A stretch of DNA of 5,129 nucleotides, from assembly GCA_035693165.1 (NCBI GenBank), contig DASSGZ010000657.1:1-5129 (forward strand), given 5' to 3'. The DNA is from JAICKM01 sp035693165 (GTDB lineage Bacteria > Chloroflexota > Chloroflexia > QHBQ01 > JAICKM01). Both the position numbers and the translations under genes were made by a program. Positions 4,538-5,129 of the stretch are shown here, piece by piece. The stretch's first letter is position 1. Each line of letters opens with the position of its first letter. Below the pieces are notes generated by a model that worked only from the letters and a program-made list of their open reading frames with translations, searched no databases and was not told the DNA's origin.

Positions 4538-5129
4538 CCCGGCGCCGACGGTCACGTCGAACAGCGCGACTTCGGGCGGGCAGAGCACCCGCGCGCGGGG
4601 AATGCCCATGCCCTCGAAGCCGGTGCCGCGGCTGGTGTGGATATAGCCGCCGTTGGGCAGCCGGTTGAGGCCGATGACGTAGCGCTTGCCGAAGCGCGAG
4701 GCGGTGCGCAGCGCGCCGACCAGCGGCAGCCGGATCTGGCCGCCGTGCGTGTGCCCACACAGGTAGAGATCCACGTCCGCGTTCGCGGCCTGCGGCGCCA
4801 GGTCGGGCATATGATACAGCAGGATACGCAGGTCGGGCCGGCCCGCCGCGTCCGCCTGCGCTACGGCGGCGCGGAAGCGAGGCAGATCGGCCTGCCAGTC
4901 CGCGTCCTCATTGGTGCGCACGCCCACGATCTGCACCTGCCGCCCGTCGATCTCCAGGCACACCACTGTGGTGTCAAGCAGGCGCACGCCGGTCTCGTCG
5001 AGCGCGGCGCGGGTCTCGGCGGGCGGGTCGTTGTTGCCCAGCGTACCATAGACGCCGTAGCGGGGAGCAAGCGCTGCCAGCCCGGCCATGAGCGCGCGGA
5101 GAGTCGAATAGGATGCCTTGTCGTAGTAG
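4514..5129 (-). CDS. YkuE-like metallophosphoesterase, N-terminus cut off by the window edge
   Basis: The visible C-terminal 204 residues of a calcineurin-like phosphoesterase. The frame stays open to the right edge (YYDKASYSTL before the internal ATG at 5089), so that ATG is probably not the start and the first metal motif (DxH) lies outside. Metal-site motifs in order are GNND (5027-5038, normally GNHD), YHMPD (4802-4816, the usual xHxPD) and GHTHGGQ (4736-4756). Near the end is SRGTGFEGMGIPRARVLCPPEV, which matches the SRGxG...CPPEI ending of YkuE/YaeI-type enzymes. These usually carry an N-terminal membrane segment and hydrolyse phosphoester or pyrophosphate bonds in lipids. The His-to-Asn change in GNND removes the residue normally held to be the general acid. 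Its substrate is unknown. Confidence 0.9.
   Translation of the reverse strand, partial: YYDKASYSTLRALMAGLAALAPRYGVYGTLGNNDPPAETRAALDETGVRLLDTTVVCLEIDGRQVQIVGVRTNEDADWQADLPRFRAAVAQADAAGRPDLRILLYHMPDLAPQAANADVDLYLCGHTHGGQIRLPLVGALRTASRFGKRYVIGLNRLPNGGYIHTSRGTGFEGMGIPRARVLCPPEVALFDVTVGAGLAEPQHH

Overview
The window is GC-rich and gene-dense, with short leaders, good Shine-Dalgarno sites and mixed ATG/GTG/TTG starts. The gene types (a bacterial SWIM zinc-finger protein, a stand-alone CinA C-terminal-type amidase, an M16B peptidase, a DJ-1/PfpI protein, a GNAT enzyme and a YkuE-like phosphoesterase), the high GC and the short GGGCCGGTTTGAAACCGGCC palindromes suggest a free-living member of Chloroflexota. 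That assignment is inference from general resemblance; no rRNA or marker gene is present.

Layout. Positions 1-606 (minus) are the N-terminal part of a SWIM zinc-finger protein that runs off the left edge. A short intergenic region (607-786) carries two back-to-back promoters: an extended -10 promoter for the SWIM gene and a TATAAT promoter for the plus-strand pair. That pair is a CinA/PncC-type NMN amidase (787-1326) and, 5 nt later, an M16 zinc peptidase (1332-2600), very probably one operon. Positions 2601-3172 form a 572-nt non-coding region between the convergent M16 and DJ-1/PfpI genes. Then come the DJ-1/PfpI gene (3173-3775, minus), a divergent spacer with an extended -10 promoter, a GNAT acetyltransferase (4028-4537, plus), and a metallophosphoesterase (4514 to the right edge, minus) whose 3' end overlaps the GNAT gene.

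The genes look like ordinary housekeeping, stress and metabolic functions, and apart from the cinA/M16 pair there is no evident shared pathway.

The most unusual part is the non-coding region 2601-3172. It holds two nearly identical ~88-nt elements about 200 nt apart. Read on the minus strand, each looks like a small RNA: a -10-like box at the edge of conservation, a purine-rich leader, a small hairpin whose loop contains CCTCCTT (identical to the anti-Shine-Dalgarno core of 16S rRNA), and a strong GC stem with a C-rich loop and a short T tract. One of the few differences between the copies keeps the stem paired (as G-U) only in minus-strand RNA. Next to them are three ~33-bp palindromic repeats with CRISPR-like spacing, which I judge to be REP-like interspersed repeats rather than a CRISPR array.
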